From Nitrospinota bacterium (GTDB lineage: Bacteria > Nitrospinota_A > UBA7883): DNA of 37,325 nt. Shown one piece after another: positions 24,063 to 32,266 of the stretch. The notes under the pieces were generated by a model that was given only the letters and a program-made list of their open reading frames with translations, ran no database searches and was not told the origin of the DNA. The translations under genes were made by a program, and so were the position numbers. How positions within the stretch are numbered: position 1 is the stretch's first letter; each line of letters opens with the position of its first letter. The DNA is taken from assembly GCA_029881335.1 (NCBI GenBank), contig JAOUMU010000017.1:1-37325 (forward strand). Direction: 5' to 3'.

Positions 24063-25307
24063 ATGCTCGTTATGCAAAGTGTGTTCGGCTTTTTCGCCCT
24101 GGCCGCCATCGCCTGGGCTCTCAGCGAGAGCCGCCGGGAGATCAGCTTTAGACATGCGGCCGCGGGGATTGGCGCGCAGTTCGTCCTGGCGCTGATCCTG
24201 TTCAAGGCGCCCGGCGCCCAGACTGCGTTTTTGACGCTCAACAAGGTGGCCCTGGCCCTGGAGGCCTCCACCCGGCAGGCCACCTCCTTTGTATTCGGCT
24301 ATGTCGGCGGCGGCCCGGCGCCCTTTGACGCCACGGCCCCGCATAACGGATTCGTGCTGGCGTTCCAGGCGTTGCCGCTGATACTCGTGGTCAGCGCCCT
24401 GTCGGCGTTGCTGTTCCACTGGGGGATATTGCCCATGCTGGTGCGGGGCTTCGCCTGGGCGTTGCAAAAAAGCATGGGCGTTGGCGGAGCGGCGGGGCTC
24501 TCCGCTGCGGCAAATATCTTCGTCGGCATGGTGGAGGCGCCGTTGCTGGTGCGGCCATATCTGCAAAAGATGACCCGCAGCGAGCTGTTCCTGGTTATGA
24601 CGTGCGGCATGGCCACCATAGCCGGCAACATGATGGTGATCTACGCTGGAATCCTGGGCCCAGTGATCCCAGACGCCCTGGGGCACATCATGGTCGCCTC
24701 GATCATCAGCGCTCCGGCCGCCATCACCATTGCCCGGATAATGATCCCGGAAAGGGGAGAAGCCACCGCCGGGCGCATGGAAACTGAAAAACGACATGCC
24801 GGCGCCATGGACGCGGTGACCCAGGGGACCGCCGATGGGCTCTTCCTGGCGCTCAACGTCACCGCCATGCTGATCGTGCTGGTGGCGCTGGTGGCGCTGG
24901 GCAACTCGTTGCTCTCCTGGATCCCGGCCATGGGTGGCGAGGCGATCACCTTGCAGCGGATTCTCGGCTGGCTGATGGCGCCTCTCGTATGGCTGATGGG
25001 AGTTCCATGGGATCAGGCGGTGACGGCTGGCGGGTTGATGGGAATGAAAACCGTGCTCAACGAGTTCATAGCCTACCTGTCCATGGCCCAGCTGCCGGAG
25101 GGCACATTGAGCGAGAGGACCGAGCTGATCATGACCTACGCCATGTGCGGATTCGCAAACCTCGGTTCGCTGGGGATCATGATAGGAGGGATGGGCGCCA
25201 TGGTCCCGGAAAGAAGGGATGAGATAGTGCAACTGGGATTTAGGACCATAGTCTCCGGGACGCTGGCCACGATGATGACCGGCGCCCTTGTTGGGATATT
25301 GAGCTGA
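24063..25307 (+). CDS. NupC-family concentrative nucleoside transporter
   Basis: A 414-residue inner-membrane protein with about ten hydrophobic segments. It carries the CNT signatures NIFVGMVEAPLLVRPYL in the first nucleoside-binding hairpin and KTVLNEFIAYLSM in the second, plus GFANLGSLGI near the end. CNTs import nucleosides with protons or sodium. Length fits the bacterial family. It is followed 97 nt later by a small membrane protein, and no nucleoside-catabolism genes are adjacent. Specificity for purines or pyrimidines cannot be judged. Confidence 0.93.
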   Translation: MLVMQSVFGFFALAAIAWALSESRREISFRHAAAGIGAQFVLALILFKAPGAQTAFLTLNKVALALEASTRQATSFVFGYVGGGPAPFDATAPHNGFVLAFQALPLILVVSALSALLFHWGILPMLVRGFAWALQKSMGVGGAAGLSAAANIFVGMVEAPLLVRPYLQKMTRSELFLVMTCGMATIAGNMMVIYAGILGPVIPDALGHIMVASIISAPAAITIARIMIPERGEATAGRMETEKRHAGAMDAVTQGTADGLFLALNVTAMLIVLVALVALGNSLLSWIPAMGGEAITLQRILGWLMAPLVWLMGVPWDQAVTAGGLMGMKTVLNEFIAYLSMAQLPEGTLSERTELIMTYAMCGFANLGSLGIMIGGMGAMVPERRDEIVQLGFRTIVSGTLATMMTGALVGILS

Positions 25308-25404
25308 TCGACCACAGAATGAACCACGGGCGCATAATAAGTTGAATCGCCCATGTCAAAATCTCATCTTATCGTAATACGTTCAAATTAACCGGATATG
25401 ATTG

Positions 25405-25638
25405 ATGACCGAAAAAATTAACATGGCGCTCGACTATTTCCCATACGCCACCCTGGCCCCGCTGGCTATCGTGGTGGCGCTGCTCCCCTTTCTCCCCCAG
25501 CCACACCTGCTGGAAAAGCTGATCATGCTGAAGAATGGAACCCTCTCCAAACCGATAGACATATTCGACCTCTTCATGCATGGCACACCCCTGGCCTTGT
25601 TGATGGCCAAGGCCGCCAGGGATTTTCTTATCAGGTAG
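25405..25638 (+). CDS. Small membrane protein, conserved type
   Basis: A 77-residue protein from ATG 25405 (a TTG just before it is also in frame). One long hydrophobic segment near residues 16-32 is followed by PQPHLLEKLIMLKNGTLSKP and DIFDLFMHGTPLALLMAKAARD. I recall similar 65-80 residue proteins in diverse proteobacteria, sometimes labelled RND transporter without basis. The function is unknown. It lies downstream of the nucleoside transporter but with a 97-nt gap, so operon membership is uncertain. Confidence 0.75.
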   Translation: MTEKINMALDYFPYATLAPLAIVVALLPFLPQPHLLEKLIMLKNGTLSKPIDIFDLFMHGTPLALLMAKAARDFLIR

Positions 25639-25785
25639 CATCCAGTCCCCTTGCCGGGGCGTTTATCTTGTGATATTTCTATATCCGCGCCACGACGATC
25701 CAACACCATTTGGACGGATTGGGCGGTGGAATATTCAGTTGCGCTGATTAAGTCATTTCCGCGGTCTTAAACGTCCCCTTTGCGT

Positions 25786-25791
25786 TATAAT
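25786..25791 (+). promoter_or_regulatory. Possible -10 box
   Basis: TATAAT in GCGTTATAATGGCC, 32 nt upstream of the start at 25824. No good -35 sequence at 16-18 nt. Confidence 0.35.
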
Positions 25792-25823
25792 GGCCGCTGA
25801 AAACCATATCATCGGAACTCGGC

Positions 25824-26261
25824 ATGGACATGAACTCACGCTCCGGCTTTCAGGACCAGTCAGTCGGCGAAAGGACACCCGTTGTTCTCATCGGCTTTGG
25901 CCTCATAGCGGCGGGTCTGGTGGTGTTAATGTTCCTGGGGAGTGAGCTGCTGGGGGTGTACAACGATCCGGCCAAGCATCACTTCGTGGTCAAGATATCC
26001 GGGGCCATGGCGGGGGCGGAAGTGAAAATTGAGAACAAAACCGTCTCCATCAACCAGCCCTTTGCCCTGGGAATCGCCGTGGTCCTGCTCATCATGTTCG
26101 CCGGTCTGGGAGTCTCCATCGCCTCCATGCTCATCTCCTCCGGCGGCAGGATGCTCTCTCCGGAGATAACCAGCGAACTTGCCAAGATCAATATCAAGTT
26201 GCAGGAGATGGGCGCCCAGCGTTCCTACGGGTCCGGCGCCGGAAACACTCCGCCGGACTAG
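25824..26261 (+). CDS. Two-helix membrane protein of unknown function
   Basis: A 145-residue protein with two hydrophobic helices, about residues 20-43 and 80-104, separated by a short segment (AGAEVKIENKTVSIN) that reads like a small beta unit on one side of the membrane. The C-terminal 40 residues are polar with a possible amphipathic helix. No family recognised. The gene stops within CTAG shared with the stop of the converging metalloprotease gene, a 4-nt overlap that leaves no room for an intergenic terminator. Confidence 0.75.
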   Translation: MDMNSRSGFQDQSVGERTPVVLIGFGLIAAGLVVLMFLGSELLGVYNDPAKHHFVVKISGAMAGAEVKIENKTVSINQPFALGIAVVLLIMFAGLGVSIASMLISSGGRMLSPEITSELAKINIKLQEMGAQRSYGSGAGNTPPD

Positions 26262-27631
26262 CGCGCCCGCAGGGGCTGTTGCTGTTGCTCCTGGTTTTTC
26301 AAATAACCCCATTTCGACAGGCGGCTGAGGGCGTATTGCCCCTGCTTGCTGCGGCTGTCGGCCTGGGCATACCGCATATACTCCCTGGCGGCCAGGCGCG
26401 TGTCCCCCATTCCCTCGGCGGAAAGGCCCTTCATGAACACGGTGCTGGGATTACCCGGCAGCATCCCCTCGTATCGGCTGAAGGCGTTGTAGGCGGCGCG
26501 ATAATCCTTGGAGTATAGGCTGGCCATCCCCAGCACATGGCCAGACTGCGGCTCGGAAGGTTTCACCTGCTGGGCCCGCTGGGCGAAGTCGCGCGCGTTC
26601 TTCGGCTTTTGCTGGGCCAGCTGGCATTTGGCCATCATCATCAGGCCGGCGTAATCGTCAGGAGCTATCTTCAGGGCGCCGGAGAACTCTTTTTCGGCGA
26701 ACCTGTATTGCTGCTTCGTCATGGCCGCTTCCCCTTTTTGCATCATATCCAGGGCCGGCTTGATCTTGCGAAGGGAGGCGGTGGAGTCCATATGCCTCTC
26801 CCTGCCCAGTTTCAGCCCCTTTGCGTCCATGTATTGGGTGGTGGCCCGGGATACCGCCGTTGCGTATCGCTCATCGCTCATGGGATGGCTGGCGAACATC
26901 ATATCCAGGGCGTTCGGCTTCTTCTTTTGCATTCCGCGTAAAAGGTCCATCAGGCCCACCATCCCTTTGGGATCGTAACCCGCCCTCACCATGTATTCCA
27001 TGCCCAATTCATCCGCCTGGCGCTCGTCATCCCGGCTGTACTTGGCCAGCAAGGCCCCTGCGCCGAGCGCTCCGAGCCCCGCCGCCAAAGGCCCCAGCCT
27101 GTCGTCACTGGAAGCGGCCACTATCACAAGCCCCACCACGGCAATCTGGGTCAACATGGCCTTGGACATGCGCGATGAAGTGTGCCTGGCGTTCACGTGG
27201 CCGATCTCGTGCCCCAGCAGAGCAGCCAGAGACGCTTCGTTCTCCAGCGAAGCCATTATCCCGCGAGTGGCGGCGATGGTACCACCGGGGAAGGCGTATG
27301 CGTTGACATAAGTGGCGTCCACCACGTTGTAGTTATATGGCATGTCCGGACGGTGGCTGAGGCGGGAGAGCCCGATCCCTAACTGGGATATGTATGCGGA
27401 CATCACCGGATCGCTGGAAGGGCCGTAATCCGCGGATAACTGGTGCGGCGCGTTTTTCTTGTCTATGTCGATCTCTTCGCCCCGCCCCATCAGCATCAGC
27501 TGGTTCTGCCCTGTGACGGGATTTGTGGCGCATCCGGTGATCACATAGGCCGACGCGGCCGTCGCCGCCATCAGAAAGTCTCTGCGGGAAAAAACGTCGT
27601 TTTTGTCAGTTTTTATCAGTGGACCGCTCAT
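26258..27631 (-). CDS. M48-family metalloprotease lipoprotein with helical repeats (BepA/LoiP-like)
   Basis: A 457-residue protein from ATG 27631 (GGAGG 5 nt upstream). The N-terminus has a twin-arginine motif SRRDFL at 15-20 and a lipobox ITGC with Cys34, so it is predicted to be a Tat-exported lipoprotein. The M48 zinc site HEIGH is in LLGHEIGHVNARHT, with the third ligand Glu in DDERQADELGMEYM. After the protease domain (about 70-300) come TPR-like helices (about 300-440: QKGEAAMTKQQYRFAEKEF and similar). BepA-type proteins check outer-membrane protein assembly in the periplasm. Longer starts up to 27676 exist but spoil the signal spacing. Confidence 0.92.
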   Translation of the reverse strand: MSGPLIKTDKNDVFSRRDFLMAATAASAYVITGCATNPVTGQNQLMLMGRGEEIDIDKKNAPHQLSADYGPSSDPVMSAYISQLGIGLSRLSHRPDMPYNYNVVDATYVNAYAFPGGTIAATRGIMASLENEASLAALLGHEIGHVNARHTSSRMSKAMLTQIAVVGLVIVAASSDDRLGPLAAGLGALGAGALLAKYSRDDERQADELGMEYMVRAGYDPKGMVGLMDLLRGMQKKKPNALDMMFASHPMSDERYATAVSRATTQYMDAKGLKLGRERHMDSTASLRKIKPALDMMQKGEAAMTKQQYRFAEKEFSGALKIAPDDYAGLMMMAKCQLAQQKPKNARDFAQRAQQVKPSEPQSGHVLGMASLYSKDYRAAYNAFSRYEGMLPGNPSTVFMKGLSAEGMGDTRLAAREYMRYAQADSRSKQGQYALSRLSKWGYLKNQEQQQQPLRAR

Positions 27632-27753
27632 ACTGTCCTCCAGTAGTTGAGTTAATAACTCCTTTCGCGCCGACAAGCCTATTCTATCGCCGACCTCTCA
27701 TGATATGAACCATAATTCACCTCCCATATATATGAACGGATACGATCCTGGAA

Positions 27754-28662
27754 TTACTCCCCAAGCGCTTTTTTAAACACATCCGCGTTGAACCGCATCA
27801 TCTCGAAATACCCTTCCCGCCCCGGCGCGCCTCCTATCGGGTCCGCAATGCCCACAGCCACGCCCGTCTCCTCGGCCAGCGTAACAGCCAGGCGGGGCGA
27901 TAGTTGCGGTTCGGCGATCACAGCGGCGACGCCCTGTTTTTTTAGCAGGTCCACCAACTGGGCCATCCTTCGGGCAGACGCGGCTTTGCCCGGCGACTCC
28001 TCTATCACGCCCACCTGGCGCAGTCTATAGCGCCGCGCGAAATACCCCCAAGCGCCATGAAGCGCCACGAATCCATCGGTGACCCCGGAAAGCTTCTTTT
28101 TGATTTCCCCGTCCAGATCCAGAAGGTCGCGCTCCAGCGCCTCCATCCTTTTCGCCAGAGCCGCTTTCTCCTCCCCGGTGGCCTTTTCGGCCATCCTGGC
28201 GGCCATATATCTGGCGGCGTCCACCATCATAATTGGATCCAGCCAATAGTGCGGATTGGCGGCGCCATGCCCATGATCCGGGTGATCGCTCTCTTGGCCG
28301 TGGCTTGGCCCCGCTCCGATCAATGTTTTTTCCTCCAGCGCCGCGGAAAGGTCCATGACATCGGCTTGACTCTTCCCAGCGGCCCTGGCGATTTTCGTGA
28401 CCCAGTTGTCGAGCCCCAGACCGGCCATCACCACGAAATCCGCCTCCCCGATTTTCCTGACCACGCCTGGAGTGGACTCATATCCATGTGGGCTTTGCCC
28501 CGGCTTTAGCATCACGGTCACTGTGGCGCCAGGCCCGGCCAACCTTTCGGCAATCTGGGCGAAGGGGGTGATGGTGACCACCACGGAGGGGGCCTGGGCC
28601 CAACCGCGCCCGGAGGACAGCAAGATGGCCATGGCCAATATAACCATAATGCGTCGCTTCAT
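27754..28662 (-). CDS. ZnuA/TroA-family metal ABC transporter substrate-binding protein
   Basis: About 302 residues with a Sec signal peptide ending near GWAQ. It has the cluster A-1 pattern VVTITPFAQIAERLAG and PGQSPHGYEST (first metal His), a His- and Asp-rich loop around residues 120-140 (SHGQESDHPDHGHG) typical of zinc rather than manganese binders, then NPHYWLDP (second His), VALHGAWGYFARRY (third His) and an Asp in IADPIGG. The ATPase and permease genes znuC and znuB are not adjacent, so the protein is an orphan here. ATG 28662 has AAGGGA 8 nt upstream; GTG 28668 is possible. Confidence 0.9.
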   Translation of the reverse strand: MKRRIMVILAMAILLSSGRGWAQAPSVVVTITPFAQIAERLAGPGATVTVMLKPGQSPHGYESTPGVVRKIGEADFVVMAGLGLDNWVTKIARAAGKSQADVMDLSAALEEKTLIGAGPSHGQESDHPDHGHGAANPHYWLDPIMMVDAARYMAARMAEKATGEEKAALAKRMEALERDLLDLDGEIKKKLSGVTDGFVALHGAWGYFARRYRLRQVGVIEESPGKAASARRMAQLVDLLKKQGVAAVIAEPQLSPRLAVTLAEETGVAVGIADPIGGAPGREGYFEMMRFNADVFKKALGE

Positions 28663-28668
28663 TTCCAC

Positions 28669-28882
28669 ATTCCCTTTGTTTCACCGGTACATTACTTCAT
28701 TCTTTTGGGCTCGTCCAGTTGTCAAACCGAGCTCTTCGATCTATACTCGATGACTTGCCGGTTTTTTAATTTTAAATCGGAAAATGGTTTTACAGAAAAG
28801 TTATTTTAAATACTCAAGAGGTGAATTTCCCCGGCCGGAGCTGGAAAATATATCATCTCGATAAATAGATGGAAACCGTGCA
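28669..28882. other. Divergent AT-rich promoter region
   Basis: A 214-nt region between the metal-binding protein gene (leftward) and the ClpX-like gene (rightward). It is AT-rich around 28690-28880 with several near-consensus -10 sequences (for example GATAAAT at 28858). No gene and no clear Zur-type palindrome was seen. Confidence 0.4.
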
Positions 28883-30544
28883 ATGAAAATCGATCCTACC
28901 CATGTGGAGGCGCCAAAAGAGGAAATCGAACGCATAAAGCTGGAATACGGCTGCAACCAGGAGGAAGCCGTCCGGGCGTACCTGACCGCCAAGCAGTCCT
29001 CCGAGGCAAACTACAGCCATACCCTGGACTCCTGCCTGGGCTTGCCGAAGGAGCACCACGCCCGGATTTTAAAGATCAAGTTGCACACTCCATCGGAGAT
29101 AAAGGTCCATCTGGATAAGTACGTTATCGGACAGGAGGATTATAAAAAGCGGCTCTCCGTGGCGGCGGCTTATCATTTCGCCATAGTCCGCGCCATCACG
29201 GAGGGGCTGGCGGAGCGCTCCCAGATCAAAAGGTTCCGCAAAAAGAACACCATCATCGCCGGGCCATCCGGCTCCGGGAAAACCTATTGCGCGGAAATAT
29301 TGGGCGACCTTCTGGAGGTGCCCACCCTGATCATAGACTCCACTGACTACACAGAGGCGGGCTATGTGGGCAAAAGCGCCGACGACATGGTGCGCGAATT
29401 GATCCAGATCGCCCCCGGCGAGACGAAGAAAGAAAAGGCAGTATTCATCGAGAGCAATGGCGGACTGATATTCATAGACGAGATCGACAAGAAGGCCAAG
29501 GACGGTAAGGTGATAGGCCACGACATCTCCAGGGAGGGATTCCAGCGCTCCGTGCTGAAACTGATCGAACGGAAGCATATCTCCGTGGACGACCCGATGA
29601 GCCCCGCTTCCCAGATCCAGGATGTCATAGACCAGCAGCGGGGTATGGGCGGCGCCCAGTCAAAGCGAAAAAGTTCCATCTCCACGGAGAACATTCTCTT
29701 CGTGTTGGGGGGCTCATTCCAGCGGTCGGAGGAGAACCTGGAGCAGATCATAAAGAAGAGAATAGAGAAGGGCTCTGGCAGATTCAAGGAGGATGGCTCC
29801 GTCACCATCACCGGGTTCGTCAACAGCGACAAGCGGCAAGTCGAAGACAGCCGCAACTATTTCAGCGAAGCGGAAGCGGACGACTTCATCCGGTTCGGCC
29901 TGATCCCGGAGCTGGTGGGCCGCGCGCCGGTGCGCACATATGTGAACCCGCTATCGAAGAACGACCTGGTCCGCATCATGACAGAGACCGCGGATTCTGT
30001 GCTGGAGCAATATATTTTCGAGTTCTCCCTTTTTGGTATAGATATCAACTTCACACCCGACGCCATCGAATGGGTGGCCGAGCAAGCTGAGAACAAGAAA
30101 ACAGGGGCCCGGGCGCTGATTTCCGTGTGGGAGAATCTGCTCACCGATTTCCAATTCGAGCTGCCAGGCAGCAATTTCAAGACACTGGAAATATCCAGAC
30201 AGGTTTGCCTGGCGCCCAGAGACCATATCCTGGCCATGCTGGAGCAGTCGCCCCTGGTGGATTTTGTCGAGAAGTTCAAAAGGGATCATGGTATCGAGCT
30301 TGTCATCCCGGAACCGGTGGAGAGAAAAATCAAGAAATACGCAAAGACCCACTCCATACCCATCTCCACCGCCCTGATTCGCCTTCTTTCCAGGGCATCG
30401 GCGCTAAATTATATGAACCTGAAAGGAGAGTTCGTCGTAACCGAGGAGATGCTGGACAATCCGAAATATTTCGACGACCTGTATGTGCAGTGGCACCAGA
30501 GGCAAATGGAAATGCAGGATGGCAATTCCGATACGCCCGAATAG
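28883..30544 (+). CDS. Divergent ClpX-like AAA+ ATPase
   Basis: A 553-residue protein. The AAA+ core, about 70-440, is ClpX-like: KYVIGQEDYKKRL, Walker A GPSGSGKT (127-134), pore loop GYVG (160-163), Walker B LIFIDEID (195-202), the arginine-finger box LIPELVGRAPV (340-350) and sensor 2 GAR (408-410). It differs from true ClpX in three ways: no N-terminal zinc-binding Cys4 domain but an unrelated 70-residue region, no IGF loop for docking ClpP (GSGRFK stands where GSGIGF is expected), and a C-terminal extension of about 110 residues after the small domain. The likely role is ClpP-independent unfolding or remodelling. It is not recognisably ClpX, HslU or CbbX. Confidence 0.88.
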   Translation: MKIDPTHVEAPKEEIERIKLEYGCNQEEAVRAYLTAKQSSEANYSHTLDSCLGLPKEHHARILKIKLHTPSEIKVHLDKYVIGQEDYKKRLSVAAAYHFAIVRAITEGLAERSQIKRFRKKNTIIAGPSGSGKTYCAEILGDLLEVPTLIIDSTDYTEAGYVGKSADDMVRELIQIAPGETKKEKAVFIESNGGLIFIDEIDKKAKDGKVIGHDISREGFQRSVLKLIERKHISVDDPMSPASQIQDVIDQQRGMGGAQSKRKSSISTENILFVLGGSFQRSEENLEQIIKKRIEKGSGRFKEDGSVTITGFVNSDKRQVEDSRNYFSEAEADDFIRFGLIPELVGRAPVRTYVNPLSKNDLVRIMTETADSVLEQYIFEFSLFGIDINFTPDAIEWVAEQAENKKTGARALISVWENLLTDFQFELPGSNFKTLEISRQVCLAPRDHILAMLEQSPLVDFVEKFKRDHGIELVIPEPVERKIKKYAKTHSIPISTALIRLLSRASALNYMNLKGEFVVTEEMLDNPKYFDDLYVQWHQRQMEMQDGNSDTPE

Positions 30545-30629
30545 ACCAGGACCGTCCGGTTATTACCCAGATACAGATTCCCTGGCGCGGGGCGAGAGTG
30601 AACAACAATAGTTCTTTGAAGGCGTTATA

Positions 30630-31391
30630 GTGGATTTAATCAAGACCCTTTTGCCGCCGGGCGCCCAGGTAATCACCTTGACCACTGACGATGGGGTGAA
30701 ACTGGCCGGATATTACTCAAAAGCCGATGGCTCCAAATGCCTCACCATTATCATCCACGGGCTGGGGCGCTCCCACCTGGCCATGGCGGACCGGTGGAAC
30801 GCCGTGTATCCGGAACTGGGATCGGTCCTGTTTCTGGACCTTCGAGGTCATGGGCGCTCCAGCCGCCGCGCGCTGGTCACCTTTGGCGACAATGAGGCGC
30901 TGGACGTGAAGGCGGCGGTGGATCGGTTCCGCTCCGAGTACGATTCGATTGTGCTGTGGGGCACTTCCATGGGAGCGGCCGCCTCGCTCCGATATGCTGG
31001 GGCCGGCGGCAAGCCGGACGCCCTGATTTTAGAAGCAATGTACCACTCCTTTGACGACGCCATAGACACCCGCGCCGACCTGTGGCACGCGCCCAGACGC
31101 ACCATGGTCCCCCTGGTCAAGTTTCTTTTTCGCCATATTTTCCGGATAGACTTTGATGGGCTCTGCATGCCGCGGATTCTCGAAAAGCTAAATGGCATGC
31201 CTACGCTGCTGGTCCAAAGCCGGGAGGATGAAAAAGTTCCCATGGGATCTTTTGAGAAGCTTAAAGCCGCCCTTGGCCCCAAGGGCCAGGTTGTTCTTTT
31301 CGACCAGGGCGCCCACGACAGCATCTATCGCACCAACCGCGAAGAGTATATGAAAGTGGTCAGGGAGTTCATCGGCTCCATGGGCGGCTGA
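30630..31391 (+). CDS. Alpha/beta hydrolase
   Basis: A 253-residue cytoplasmic protein starting at GTG 30630 with GAAGG 7 nt upstream. It shows the oxyanion motif IIIHGLGRSH, the nucleophile elbow WGTSMGAAAS (catalytic Ser), an acid in LLVQSREDEKVP and the late His in DQGAHDS. Similar sequences are serine aminopeptidase-like (S33) or BAAT/lysophospholipase-like esterases acting on small esters or lipids. It follows the AAA+ gene by 85 nt and may share its transcript. Substrate unknown. Confidence 0.88.
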   Translation: MDLIKTLLPPGAQVITLTTDDGVKLAGYYSKADGSKCLTIIIHGLGRSHLAMADRWNAVYPELGSVLFLDLRGHGRSSRRALVTFGDNEALDVKAAVDRFRSEYDSIVLWGTSMGAAASLRYAGAGGKPDALILEAMYHSFDDAIDTRADLWHAPRRTMVPLVKFLFRHIFRIDFDGLCMPRILEKLNGMPTLLVQSREDEKVPMGSFEKLKAALGPKGQVVLFDQGAHDSIYRTNREEYMKVVREFIGSMGG

Positions 31392-31511
31392 GGCGCCATC
31401 TACCTTTCGTTGTGGCGGAGCGACCTGTTCATGTTTACGCGGCTCGGCTATTGTTGCTTCTGTCTCCCGCCTTTGTTAGACTGACCACGACTACTAGATA
31501 TATGGAGGCCG

Positions 31512-32261
31512 ATGGCCGTGTTCCGCAAGATATTGTCCACTTCCATGATGGCGCTGGCTCTGGGCGCTTCACCTCTGTGGGCCGTGGAGTTTCCCGAAAA
31601 GCCCCAGGATACCGACTGGTACGTGGACATGGCGGAGATGATCGACGCCAACGCCGCCACGGAAATAAACAAGATAGCCGTGGACCTGTGGGTCAACGAG
31701 GATATTCCGGTGTACGTGGTCACCATCCCCAGCCTGGCGGCCATGGACGCGGCGACCCTCTCCGTGGATGGCTACGCCACGGAGCTTTTCAATCATTGGG
31801 GCATCGGCTCGGAAGAACGCAACTACGGTATGCTGCTGCTGGTTTCCCGGGGCGACCGGCGCGCGCGCATAGAGCTTGGCGCCGAATGGGGGCGGGATCA
31901 TGACCGCTCCATGCAGCAGGTGATGGACAAGCTGATCATTCCCCAGTTCAAACGGGGGGACCACGCCCTGGGAATCGTTGACGGGATCAGGGGGATGGAC
32001 TCCGTGGCCAGGGGGCTGGCCCTGCCTCAGCCGACGGCGCCCTGGTGGCTCCTTCCGTTGATGATCGCGGTGGGCGCCGGGCTGATCTTCCTGATATACA
32101 ACCTGTTCAAAACCGGCCGTAGCGGATGGGCCTGGGCGCTGATCGTGGCGCTGGGCGTGGCTTTGTTCTTTATACTAAGAAACGCAGGGCAAAGTTCCGG
32201 CTCCGGCGGCGGGTTCGGCGGAGGATTCTCCGGTGGCGGCGGCGCCAGCGGGTCTTGGTGA
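31512..32261 (+). CDS. TPM-domain membrane protein, YgcG type
   Basis: A 249-residue exported protein. The signal peptide ends near SPLWA; a TPM (TLP18.3/Psb32/MOLO-1) domain spans about 35-165, with IPVYVVTIPS, IGSEERNYGMLLLVSRGDRRARIELG and a helical end; two hydrophobic helices follow (about 178-220) and the tail is Gly- and Ser-rich. This is the classic YgcG organisation, membrane-bound and of unclear function, possibly acid phosphatase-like in plants. GGAGG stands only 3 nt before ATG 31512 but 9 nt before GTG 31518, so the start may be 31518. It is paired with a second TPM-like gene downstream. Confidence 0.9.
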   Translation: MAVFRKILSTSMMALALGASPLWAVEFPEKPQDTDWYVDMAEMIDANAATEINKIAVDLWVNEDIPVYVVTIPSLAAMDAATLSVDGYATELFNHWGIGSEERNYGMLLLVSRGDRRARIELGAEWGRDHDRSMQQVMDKLIIPQFKRGDHALGIVDGIRGMDSVARGLALPQPTAPWWLLPLMIAVGAGLIFLIYNLFKTGRSGWAWALIVALGVALFFILRNAGQSSGSGGGFGGGFSGGGGASGSW

Positions 32262-32266
32262 TACAT

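Noticed and set aside
23970-25232. Open frame of 420 codons on the minus strand, antisense to the nucleoside transporter
   Set aside because: Its translation is Gln/His/Arg-rich with no family features, whereas the plus-strand frame is a clear NupC-type transporter; GC-rich codon bias creates such shadows.
25650-25672. Terminator CCCC-TTGCC-GGGG followed by CGTTTATC after the small membrane protein
   Set aside because: The stem is only 4 bp and the T-tract is weak; not reported as a feature.
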